Of a stretch of 32,987 nucleotides of DNA, positions 1-8,298 are shown piece after piece. The number at the start of each line of letters is the position of its first letter. Within the stretch, counting starts at the first letter, position 1. Both the position numbers and the translations under genes were made by a program. The DNA comes from Candidatus Bathyarchaeota archaeon (GTDB taxonomy: Archaea > Thermoproteota > Bathyarchaeia > TCS64). The notes under the pieces were generated by a model that worked only from the letters and a program-made list of their open reading frames with translations, did no database searches and was not told the origin of the DNA. Location: the NCBI GenBank assembly GCA_017883585.1, contig JADGNG010000012.1:1-32987 (forward strand), written 5' to 3'.

Positions 1-310
1 CCAACCGCTTTGTCCAACCGGCTCTAAGGGGGAGTATGAGTCCTGCCATTACTCCGAGCACGTTCAATGCCGTGCACTCGCGCACGATCGAGACGTTAAC
101 AATATGCTGCCCAGCCAGGGTGAGGGTTGTTTCACCATCAAGCTGCCCCCAACTGGCGGCGAGGCTGAAGGCTGATAGCGCCCAAGCGGATGTCTCCGCC
201 GTCAGCGCCTCCACGAGCCCCGAGGGGACAAGATAGAAGACAAGGAGAATGGCTGAGAAGGATGCCGCGTAGAGTGCTATGTACCTCAGCGACGGCTCCG
301 CGGCTGCCAT
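1..310 (-). CDS. Exosortase/archaeosortase family protein, N-terminal part (3' end truncated by window edge)
   Basis: Manual translation of the minus strand from ATG at 310: MAAAEPSLRYIALYAASFSAILLVFYLVPSGLVEALTAETSAWALSAFSLAASWGQLDGETTLTLAGQHIVNVSIVRECTALNVLGVMAGLILPLRAGWTKRL. Hydrophobic segments plus a 'I-V-x-E-C-T-A-L...AGLILP' motif like the exosortase/archaeosortase catalytic Cys region. Open to the window edge, so absent from the ORF track. Confidence 0.7.
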   Translation of the reverse strand, partial: MAAAEPSLRYIALYAASFSAILLVFYLVPSGLVEALTAETSAWALSAFSLAASWGQLDGETTLTLAGQHIVNVSIVRECTALNVLGVMAGLILPLRAGWTKRL

Positions 311-494
311 GGTGTTTGTTCCCGATCACCAGCATAAAAAGGGTGGGCCTAACATCTCCTGCCCAGGACAAGGAACGCGGCGCGCGCGTGGTCGCCGCCG
401 GGACCGTGAGGGTGAGGAGCATTAGGATAAGGGGTAGGCCGTTTTTAGTGCCCACGCCCTGCCCTTGGGAGCGTGTTATTTGATTTTGCATATA

Positions 495-1892
495 TTAGGG
501 TTGGGGGTCCGGCGGGTGGCGTGTGTGCCAGTCGGTTAACCCCTGATAGGCACGTGCGATGGCTAGGATCGTGTTCTCACCGTATGGCTTGCCCATGAAC
601 TGGATGCCAGTCGGGAGGCCGGCGTCGGTGAAGCCGTCTGGGACGCTTACGGCGGGGAGGCCGCACCCGTTGCCCACGGCGCCCATCACGTCCTTGGTGG
701 TTCCGGGGGCGACCTTCCTGAACTCCTCGCCGATGGGTGTGGCGGGTTTCTTGCCGCTCGGGGCCACGAGGGTGTCGTACGGTTCCATCGCCTGCGTGAC
801 TGCACTCATCATCTTACCTCGGAGGCGCATGGCCCTGAGGTAGTCTGTGGCTAGTAGGGCTGTCCTCGCGTATGCCCCCCAGTGGTCCTCGGGTGCGGTA
901 AGCTCCTGCACGGTGCCTGATTCAACTACGTCCTCGAAAGCGCTCGCGGCCTCGGCGTTCAGGATAGTTCGGGTGATCGCCTCATAAGGCAGGTCGGGTA
1001 GCTCAACCTCTTCGACGTCCGCGTACCCGCGTATAGTCTTGAGGGCTTTCTCGAAATTGTCCCTGACCCCCGGGTTGGCATCATCAGCGACTCCGGTTAG
1101 GACGGCGAGGCGTGGCCTACGCCTCGGGGGGCTGGAGTTGTAATGCCAGGGCTTCTGGATGGTCGTGGGATCGTCGGGGTCGGGTCCGGCGAGGGCCTGT
1201 AGGATTGTACCACAGTCGTCTGCGGTCTGGGCGAGGGGGCCGAGTTTGTCAAGAGTCCAGCACAGTGCCATGGCCCCGTGACGGCTAACGCGCCCGTATG
1301 TCGGGCGGAGGCCTGAGACACCGCAATTGTTTGCGGGGCTGAGAATGCTTCCCCAGGTCTCGCTACCGATGGCGAAGGGTAGGAGGCCCGCGGCAACTGA
1401 GGCGCCTGAGCCACTCGATGATCCGCCAGTCCACATGTCGGGGTTCCAGGGGTTGCGGGGCGGGCCGGTGAGGCATGCGTTTGGTTGGCGGTAGCCCATT
1501 CCCCCAGCGAACTCGATCATGGCGAGCTTCCCGCAGAGGACGGCGCCCGCGTCGCGGAGCTTGACCACGGCCGTGGCGTCTGTGCCGATGATCCTGTTTC
1601 GGAAGGGCTCGGCGCCCCATGTGGTGGGTATGCCCTTTGTCGAGAGGAGGTCCTTGGCTCCCCACGGGACGCCGTGGAGAGGGCTGCGGTAGTTGCCCTC
1701 CTCGATCTCCTTCTCGGCCTTGCGCGCCTGTTTGAGGGCAAGACTTCGAGTTGTGGTGACGACGGCGTTTAGGCGGGGGCCGATGGTTTCGAGACGATCG
1801 AGGAAGGTCTCGGTGAGCTCGACAGGGGAGACCCTGCCCCGTCTGATGTGTTTGGATAGTTCCGAGATGGGTGTGTGAATGGGGGACTTCAT
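495..1892 (-). CDS. Amidase signature family enzyme (GatA/AtzE-like)
   Basis: 465 aa; GVPWGAKD (catalytic Lys), GGSSSGSGASVAAGLLPFAIGSETWGSILSPANNCGVSGLRPTYGRVS amidase signature with Ser-Ser. Confidence 0.93.
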   Translation of the reverse strand: MKSPIHTPISELSKHIRRGRVSPVELTETFLDRLETIGPRLNAVVTTTRSLALKQARKAEKEIEEGNYRSPLHGVPWGAKDLLSTKGIPTTWGAEPFRNRIIGTDATAVVKLRDAGAVLCGKLAMIEFAGGMGYRQPNACLTGPPRNPWNPDMWTGGSSSGSGASVAAGLLPFAIGSETWGSILSPANNCGVSGLRPTYGRVSRHGAMALCWTLDKLGPLAQTADDCGTILQALAGPDPDDPTTIQKPWHYNSSPPRRRPRLAVLTGVADDANPGVRDNFEKALKTIRGYADVEEVELPDLPYEAITRTILNAEAASAFEDVVESGTVQELTAPEDHWGAYARTALLATDYLRAMRLRGKMMSAVTQAMEPYDTLVAPSGKKPATPIGEEFRKVAPGTTKDVMGAVGNGCGLPAVSVPDGFTDAGLPTGIQFMGKPYGENTILAIARAYQGLTDWHTRHPPDPQP

Positions 1893-2092
1893 TCTGGCTC
1901 ACCGCTGGGCTTGAAGGACGGGTTGGGTTCGTCCCCGTTTTCGAGCTTGATGGCGTGCATCGCCTTGGCCGAGTCGAGGATGGCGTCGAGTCCCTTACGG
2001 ATCTCCTCAAGCTCCTCGGGGGTGCAGCGGTCTCCGTATCTTGCCTCGACGAGGCTGTAGAGTATCTCTGCCTCGCGCTTGGTCTGGGTCAT
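1889..2092 (-). CDS. Small AtzG/GatC-like putative amidase partner subunit
   Basis: 67 aa; stop overlaps the amidase start (ATGA). Helical, with C-terminal 'LENGDEPNPSFKPSGEPE' reminiscent of the AtzG/GatC-type 'L..ADEP...F.P' tail. Confidence 0.5.
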   Translation of the reverse strand: MTQTKREAEILYSLVEARYGDRCTPEELEEIRKGLDAILDSAKAMHAIKLENGDEPNPSFKPSGEPE

Positions 2093-2348
2093 GGTCTCTT
2101 GATCGGGTGTCGCGGGGATAAAAGCTGGGGGCTTATAACGTGCCGCGCGATCTCAGCCAACTTCACCGTGCCGCTGGGAGGCACGTTCAAGGTATTCACA
2201 TTCGTCTTCACGACATCGAAGGTGGGGGAGCTGAAGCTGACGGGGTTGGGCGTCGGCAAAACGGTAACGGTCCTACCGCTTGAGCCATGATCCGCGCAAA
2301 TGGCGGAGCAATATGTCAAAAGAACAGATAATTATTGAAAAAAATATT

Positions 2349-4610
2349 TTAGATGGTGACGCGGTAGCGGTCCATTAACTCCTGGCGCTTACCCTCGTTC
2401 CATCCCGTCACGTCCGTGTAGTACCCCGTGATCCTGCTCCACCAACGCACGCTCTCCGAACCACACGACGGGCACGTCTTCAGCATACCCGCCGACGTGT
2501 GCTGGCACTTGCTGCACACCGTCAGGTCCTTCGTGTAGCTGAAGTAACCGATCTGGCTGTTCCTGCAGATACGCTGCGTGAGCTTGTAGAGTGCCTCCGG
2601 ATCGCTGCACGCTTCGCCGAGCCAGGCGTGGAAGATGTTGCCGCCGCTGAGTATGGGGAAGAACTTGTGCTCGATGTCGATCTTCGTCCCCAGCGGTATC
2701 TTCGCGCCGACGTAGGTGTGCGTGCCGTTGCTATAGTAGACGGGTAGGTCCCTCTTCCCCTTCAGCAGCGCCGCGGCCCCCTCCATGTCGCCCTTCACCG
2801 TGCCCACGGCGAACTTCTTGTAGGTGGGCGAGACGAGGTCGCTGATGGCGAAGGTCTGCGCCGTGGACTCGGCGGGTGTGCGGGCCAGCATTATCTTGAA
2901 CCCGTTCCTCATCTCGAGCCCCTTCCGGTACTTCTCCATATCCAGCAGGAGCCTGATGGCGAGGCGCACCGAGTCGGGGTCCTCGTGAAGCTGCTTACCC
3001 GTGAAGTGTTGCACCATCTCGTTGACGCCGACTACGCCGATGACGTTCACCAGCTCGCTGAAGTCGACCGCGGGTGGCCCAAGCTGCCCCGTATGGGGGT
3101 CCCTCGGCGTCTGCGTCGCGAATGGCACCATCTTGTTCGCGAGCGCTTTCTTCATCCAGTGCTGCTTCGTCTTGAAGACGTCCACCGCCATCCGCATGTT
3201 CTCCTGCGCTGCCTCGAGAAGCTTGTCGTAGTCGCCGTTGGCGCGGTAGGCCATCCTCGGCATGTTGAGGCTGACGACCTGCCAGCCACCCATGCTGAAG
3301 TGCTGCCCGCCCTCGAAGTACAGCTTCTCGTTGAAGTGAGGATCCGTCTCGGGCGTGTTCGCGAACTGGTACGCGCAGCACTGGTAGCAGCTGATGCCGT
3401 TGCCGTAGCCGCGGTATGTCGGGAGCATGTTGTCGAAGTAGGGCGCACCGAACTTGCCCACAGACTCGTGAACGAGCATCCAGAGGTCATCGTACTCCGG
3501 CTTGAAGAACTCGGGCGAGACGTAGTTCTCGTTCTTCGGGAAGTTGAACGGCTTGCCCCAGTAGTCCCCCTCGAGCGCCACCTCCGTGATGGCGCGGAAG
3601 AACATCTGAACCTCGTCCTCGTAACTGCCGTAGGTGTCCGGCCCGACGCGCCCCTTCATCACGACGGGGACGTCTCGCCAGATCTTCGGCACACCCATAG
3701 GCAACTGGATGTTGCTGAACACCAGCTGCCCACCGCGTGTGACGTAGGTCTGCGTAAGCTCGTAGAACATCATCTGGGCGAGCTGCTTCACCTTCTCGTA
3801 GGGGAGCCCCCTGAGGAATGGAGCGAGGAACATCGTGTAGTACATGAAGCCCTGCCCCCCGCTGAAGTTCGTCTGCCCCGCGGCCAACACCTTCACGCTG
3901 TGGAGGATGGCCACCTCAGGCTGCTTCGCCGGGCCAGCCACACTGCTACGGAAGCCCGAGCCATCCGGGATTAGGCCGTAGTAGAGGAAATAGCGGAGGT
4001 CCCAGTCCTGACAGAAGGGGCGACTGCCGAAGTACTCCAATGTGTGGATGTGGATGTCACCCTGATGGTGCGCCGTCGCCAGCGTCGGGTCCATCAGCAG
4101 AAGGTACTGCTCCTTGCTGAGCCTATCCGCCTTCTTCTTGTGCACCGTCTCCGGGTTCGGCTGAAGGTTCGCGTTCTCCTTCGCCTCAAATCCCGAGCCG
4201 GTGTCGATCTCGTAAGCGTCAACCACAGGCACACCGACACGAGTCAGGATGTTCCGGTATATCTGCAACTCGGGCATGTTCTCCGACTCGCTCCACTCAA
4301 GGAGAACGTTGTTCGTGATCTCCCTGATCATGGGGCCGGAGACGACCTTTGGCTTGATGAGCTTGATGCGCTTCTCGACCTCCTGGCTGAGCTTCTCTGC
4401 TCCCATGTTGCTCATGGGCTTTATCCCGAACATCGTCTCGGCTAGCTCCGTCTCACGGACAAGCTGGTCGACTATGCGCGCCTTGTTCCACTCCACGAGG
4501 TAGCCGTCGGTGGTGCGCACCATTGGCATGCCCTTGTAGAGGCGCTCAGACTTGTAAAACTGGTCTATGAACGTCTGCCCCTCGGAAATATCCCTACCCT
4601 TCTTTAACAT
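2349..4610 (-). CDS. nrdD: Anaerobic (class III) ribonucleoside-triphosphate reductase
   Basis: 753 aa; N-terminal ATP-cone-like segment (VRTTDGYLVEWNKARIVDQL), HxGDIHIHTLEYF, C-terminal zinc site CSKCQHTSAGMLKTCPSCGSE and glycyl-radical-type RITGYYTDVTGWNEGKRQELMDRYR. Confidence 0.95.
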   Translation of the reverse strand: MLKKGRDISEGQTFIDQFYKSERLYKGMPMVRTTDGYLVEWNKARIVDQLVRETELAETMFGIKPMSNMGAEKLSQEVEKRIKLIKPKVVSGPMIREITNNVLLEWSESENMPELQIYRNILTRVGVPVVDAYEIDTGSGFEAKENANLQPNPETVHKKKADRLSKEQYLLLMDPTLATAHHQGDIHIHTLEYFGSRPFCQDWDLRYFLYYGLIPDGSGFRSSVAGPAKQPEVAILHSVKVLAAGQTNFSGGQGFMYYTMFLAPFLRGLPYEKVKQLAQMMFYELTQTYVTRGGQLVFSNIQLPMGVPKIWRDVPVVMKGRVGPDTYGSYEDEVQMFFRAITEVALEGDYWGKPFNFPKNENYVSPEFFKPEYDDLWMLVHESVGKFGAPYFDNMLPTYRGYGNGISCYQCCAYQFANTPETDPHFNEKLYFEGGQHFSMGGWQVVSLNMPRMAYRANGDYDKLLEAAQENMRMAVDVFKTKQHWMKKALANKMVPFATQTPRDPHTGQLGPPAVDFSELVNVIGVVGVNEMVQHFTGKQLHEDPDSVRLAIRLLLDMEKYRKGLEMRNGFKIMLARTPAESTAQTFAISDLVSPTYKKFAVGTVKGDMEGAAALLKGKRDLPVYYSNGTHTYVGAKIPLGTKIDIEHKFFPILSGGNIFHAWLGEACSDPEALYKLTQRICRNSQIGYFSYTKDLTVCSKCQHTSAGMLKTCPSCGSESVRWWSRITGYYTDVTGWNEGKRQELMDRYRVTI

Positions 4611-4878
4611 TCAGCACATCCCTCACTACGCTCTCGCTCATCACCCCAGCGGGGAACATCTCCTCAGACGACGCGCAACGGTCCCCTACCTCAAGTATCG
4701 GTGGGTTACCGAACATGTTCCTCATGACGAACTCCGTCTGCGCTTCCGTGTCGAACCACTTCGCCTCGAATGCCAAGTGGCGCTCCTTCATCCATTCCTT
4801 CAGCTGCTCACACTTCTTACAATCCGGGAGGGAGTAGACCCTCGCGACGGAGTTCGATGCACTCATACCAAACATCAC
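4594..4878 (-). CDS. Glutaredoxin/NrdH-like thioredoxin-fold protein
   Basis: 94 aa; YSLPDCKKCEQLKEWM (CxxC) and NPPILEVGD (cis-Pro region); overlaps the nrdD start by 17 nt. Confidence 0.8.
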   Translation of the reverse strand: MMFGMSASNSVARVYSLPDCKKCEQLKEWMKERHLAFEAKWFDTEAQTEFVMRNMFGNPPILEVGDRCASSEEMFPAGVMSESVVRDVLNVKEG

Positions 4879-5006
4879 CGATGGAGACTGCTAAGCTTGA
4901 TGATGCATGCTCGACCCGCGCCATATAAGAACGTAATCTTGCAATTCATAATACTCCGAATAACGAATTTATTGGAACAATCTCTTTTAACTCATCCAAT
5001 ATAGGA

Positions 5007-5045
5007 TTGTCTCAATTAAATAGAATCATATAAATGTTGTCTCAA
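5007..5045. promoter_or_regulatory. Candidate operator: two direct TTGTCTCAA repeats, 30 bp start to start, between nrdD/grx and the CARF regulator
   Basis: TTGTCTCAA at 5007-5015 and 5037-5045 in an A/T-rich divergent intergenic region; ACAATC at 4977-4982 is complementary to GATTGT at 5005-5010. Confidence 0.35.
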
Positions 5046-5119
5046 ATATCTGCAATAGTTTATATATTTAGATATACGCAGTTACATTCCGTAAAGATTC
5101 GTAGAAAGCGGGCCTAAAC

Positions 5120-5917
5120 ATGACAATCATCGTCTGCCTCGTGGGCACACACTTCCGCCGCCCCTTCGACGGCATCCGCTACTGGAGCAAACACCATGGC
5201 ATAACCAAGCTCTACCTCCTATACAGCAACGCCAAGGCAACAGACGAGACCGCAGTCTTCAGCTACATGAGCCAGAAGAATGCGGAGGAGTTACGCAACA
5301 AGCTCGAGATCCTCGACCCAGAGCTCGTGGGCTTCGACCCGATGGACCACAGGAGCGCATTCAAGGCGATCTACGCCGTCGTTAGCAAGGCGAGGGCCAG
5401 CGGCGAGGAGGTACTCATCGATGTCACTAGCACGACCGACATCTCACAGGGTGTCGCCCTCACGGTCGCCTTGATGTTCAGAAACGCCCGCGTTTACAGC
5501 GTTCCACCCGAGAAATCGGCCTGGTATGTCACTGGAAAGGTTGGAGACCCCCAGTTCGAGAAGTGGTTCGAGAACGCTCGCAACCAATCAAGCAAGGAGC
5601 CCAAAGAGATACAGCTTCCCGGCTACCGCCTTGAGCCCAACACAAAGCACGAGGAGAAGGAGTGGGACCGCGAGAAGAAACTCCTCGTCCTCCTCCGTGA
5701 GAATGGCGGCGAGGCCGAGTCCATCAGCGACATTATCCGTTGGTTCGGCCACAAGGCGGCATCGAGCACCCTCCGAAACAAGTTTAGCCGTATAGTCACG
5801 AAGCTCGAGATGAAGGGGCTCATCGACGCCGAGAAGGGGAGCAAGATGAAGGTCATAAGCCTCACCGAGTTTGGCGAGATATTCGCCGAGGCACTCGCGG
5901 AGCAGAGCGCAGTATAA
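5120..5917 (+). CDS. CARF domain-winged HTH transcriptional regulator (Csa3 / HFX_2341-DUF6293-like)
   Basis: 265 aa; Rossmann-like N-terminus (MTIIVCLVGTHFRRPFDGIRYW), 'LIDVTSTTDISQGVALTVALMFRNARVYSVPPEK' CARF-type motif, C-terminal wHTH (ISDIIRWFGHKAASSTLRNKFSRIVTKLEMKGLIDAE). Confidence 0.7.
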   Translation: MTIIVCLVGTHFRRPFDGIRYWSKHHGITKLYLLYSNAKATDETAVFSYMSQKNAEELRNKLEILDPELVGFDPMDHRSAFKAIYAVVSKARASGEEVLIDVTSTTDISQGVALTVALMFRNARVYSVPPEKSAWYVTGKVGDPQFEKWFENARNQSSKEPKEIQLPGYRLEPNTKHEEKEWDREKKLLVLLRENGGEAESISDIIRWFGHKAASSTLRNKFSRIVTKLEMKGLIDAEKGSKMKVISLTEFGEIFAEALAEQSAV

Positions 5918-6178
5918 CGCCGATGCGCCTCGCCGTGCAACACTTTACAAGCACTAGTTAAAACCGGTGTCACCGAGGGGCGCTGTTTCCGGTTTACCTC
6001 AACATCTCGCCGATCCAGTCCCGTTGATACAAGTAATATGTGATATTATTATTCGGATTACGTATTAGGCGGAACCATTCAGTCAAGACGGAAGATAATC
6101 GCCCTTGAAAGCGCCTGCCTTTAGCTAAGTTTTTAAACCAATCGCCCCGAGGCTACCATAAGAATCGAGGGATAATGC

Positions 6179-6955
6179 TTGCTAGCTGAGGTAGTTCTTA
6201 CCCCATCAGAGGGGAAGAGGCTCATCGCCAAGGCGATAGCCCATATGGAGGTAGTCAAACTCGCCAAGGAGAACGGCACCGTCATCGTCGCCACCAGCAC
6301 GACGAACGCCTACGTTCTCGAGGAACTCCTAGGCAAGGAGATCAAGGAGAAAGGCATGTTCACCGCCGGCGTCGTCACGAAGGACGGGCTACAGATTACG
6401 GAGGCTAAGGGTCGCGGCGACCACACGGTCATCCAGAAGGGAAAGGTGAAGACTGTCAAGGTCCCCGAGCTCGGCGATATCCTCAAAGAGATGGGCCCGA
6501 GTGACATCTTCATCAAAGGCGCGAACGCCATCGACCCCTTCGGTCAGGCGGGCATCCTCCTCGGAGGAGTCGGCGGTGGCACCATCGGCGCTGCCTGGGG
6601 CTACCTAACCAGCAACGGAATAACCACCATCATCGCCGCGGGCCTCGAGAAGCTCGTCCCCATCAACCTCACCGACGCAGTCAACCGCATGGGTATCATG
6701 AAGGTAGACACCGCCCTCGACGTCAAGTGCGGCATGATGGTCATCGGGGGGTATATAATCACAGAGATGGAGTCCTTCAAGGAGCTCTTCGGCATCGACG
6801 TCGTCCCGATCGGCGGCGGCGGCATCGACGGCGCCGAGGGTGCCAAGATATTCCTCCTCGACGGCGACGACGACGCGGTGAAGGAAGCTGTCGCTATGGT
6901 CAAGTCCATACGCGGCGAGCCCAAGCTCACCACACGTACCATCAAGCAGAAGTAG
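6179..6955 (+). CDS. Conserved-looking protein of unknown function, Gly-rich loops
   Basis: 258 aa, TTG start; VATSTTNAYVLEELLG, IKGANAIDPFGQAGILLGGVGGGTIGAAWGYL, VPIGGGGIDGAEGA. Codon usage and length support coding; family not named with certainty. Confidence 0.8.
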   Translation: MLAEVVLTPSEGKRLIAKAIAHMEVVKLAKENGTVIVATSTTNAYVLEELLGKEIKEKGMFTAGVVTKDGLQITEAKGRGDHTVIQKGKVKTVKVPELGDILKEMGPSDIFIKGANAIDPFGQAGILLGGVGGGTIGAAWGYLTSNGITTIIAAGLEKLVPINLTDAVNRMGIMKVDTALDVKCGMMVIGGYIITEMESFKELFGIDVVPIGGGGIDGAEGAKIFLLDGDDDAVKEAVAMVKSIRGEPKLTTRTIKQK

Positions 6956-8171
6956 GCGCCTTCTCCAGCCGCCGCTCTATCTTCTCCACCCCGTTGAAGC
7001 GGGCGAAATCTTCGAGTGTCTTCTGGAACTCGTTCTCGTACGACTCATCGGGCTTGAACCCATCCTCGTACCAGAGGCCGCGAACTATGAGCTTTTTCTC
7101 CTTCCGCTCCAGCTTCGGGTCGAGGCGCCCCACTAGCCGGTCCCCGTAGAGTATGGGCGTCGTGAAGTATCCGAACCTCCTCTGCTCCGGCTTCAGGTAG
7201 ACCTCAAGCGCCCGCTCGAAGCCGAAGAGAGCCTCAAGCCTGTCAGCGTGCCAGAGTAGGCTGTCGAAGTAGTTGGCGAATCGGACGCCGCTGTAGCTCC
7301 AGTCACGCTCAAGTTCACCGAGCCTCGGCGCGTCCTCCGCGAGGCAGTAGTAGGGGGTCTTCAGTCCGTCGATGCTCAGCCTCGCGGCGATGTCCTCCTC
7401 AACGAGCCCGTCGAGGAGCGCCTGAATTTGCTTCGTCGATAGGCCGAGCTTGACGCACCATGTGTGGTAGTAGGATTTGACGTCGGCGGGCTTCGTTGCG
7501 CCGAGTGAGCCGAGGGTCCGAGTCGCGAAGAACTTGTTCCTTTCCTCCTCCGTAGGCTCCGAGGCGTCAACCCAGCTCGGGAGCACCTTCTCGGTGAGGT
7601 CGTATATCCTCTGGAAGCCGTCCCTGCGGGTCACCATCAGATCCCCGGCGCTGAAGAGTGCCTCGAGGGCGCGCTTCGAGGGTTTCCATCCCCACCATCC
7701 GCTGCTGGGCTTCTTCCCCTCGAAGTCGCTGCTCCCCAGGGGGCCCTCCTTCCTGATCCGCTCGAGGGCGGAGTCGACGAGGGCGGGGTCGACTCGGCTG
7801 AACCAGCCCGTGTGTATGACCTTACTCTTTGCCCTCTCCCTGTTGGCGGCGATAAGGTATCTCCAGTGGTCCATCGGCATGTAGCACATGGCGTGGCCCC
7901 ACCCCTCGAAGACGCGCCTGTCCTCGTACGCGAGGGAGTGAAGATCAGTCTTCTTGTACTGCCCGAGCCGGGTCCAGATGGTGAAGTAGTGGGCCCGCTC
8001 CACTACGTTTATAGTGTCTATCTGGACGCAACCTAGGCGCCCGATGGTCTCTTCTACCTTCTTCTTTGTCGCCTTCTTCGGTGGGTCGCCTATGCCCTGC
8101 TTCTCCAGTTGCAACCGGCGGGCGGCGTCGACCGACACATCTAGGCTGGAGACCATCCCAACACCAATCAA
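6942..8171 (-). CDS. Winged-helix DNA glycosylase-like protein (YcaQ/AlkZ family)
   Basis: 409 aa; N-terminal VSVDAARRLQLEKQG, LGCVQIDTINVVERAHYFTIWTRLG (Q-x-D motif), VFEGWGHAMCYMPMDHW, ending in LDPKLERKEKKLIVRGLWYE. Confidence 0.85.
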   Translation of the reverse strand: MIGVGMVSSLDVSVDAARRLQLEKQGIGDPPKKATKKKVEETIGRLGCVQIDTINVVERAHYFTIWTRLGQYKKTDLHSLAYEDRRVFEGWGHAMCYMPMDHWRYLIAANRERAKSKVIHTGWFSRVDPALVDSALERIRKEGPLGSSDFEGKKPSSGWWGWKPSKRALEALFSAGDLMVTRRDGFQRIYDLTEKVLPSWVDASEPTEEERNKFFATRTLGSLGATKPADVKSYYHTWCVKLGLSTKQIQALLDGLVEEDIAARLSIDGLKTPYYCLAEDAPRLGELERDWSYSGVRFANYFDSLLWHADRLEALFGFERALEVYLKPEQRRFGYFTTPILYGDRLVGRLDPKLERKEKKLIVRGLWYEDGFKPDESYENEFQKTLEDFARFNGVEKIERRLEKAPTSA

Positions 8172-8298
8172 ACAGGCACCTGATATATCATTCCGTTTTC
8201 TACGCGGACTTAAGCCACTTGAGTGTTCCGCGACCCGGGGTCGACCGAAACTGCAACACGCTTAAAGACCCGGATACAGATTGACTGGGGGATAAACG

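Noticed and set aside
1363-2010. 215-aa minus-strand ORF overlapping the amidase
   Set aside because: Arg/Pro/Ser-rich out-of-frame reading of the amidase gene.
2985-3974. 329-aa plus-strand ORF antisense to nrdD
   Set aside because: Shadow ORF in GC-rich codons; biased His/Val/Leu/Arg composition, no domain motif, and nrdD on the opposite strand is unambiguous.
5120-5917. CRISPR-Cas locus suggested by the CARF-domain regulator
   Set aside because: No regularly spaced direct repeats and no cas gene found in the window; CARF-HTH proteins also occur outside CRISPR loci.
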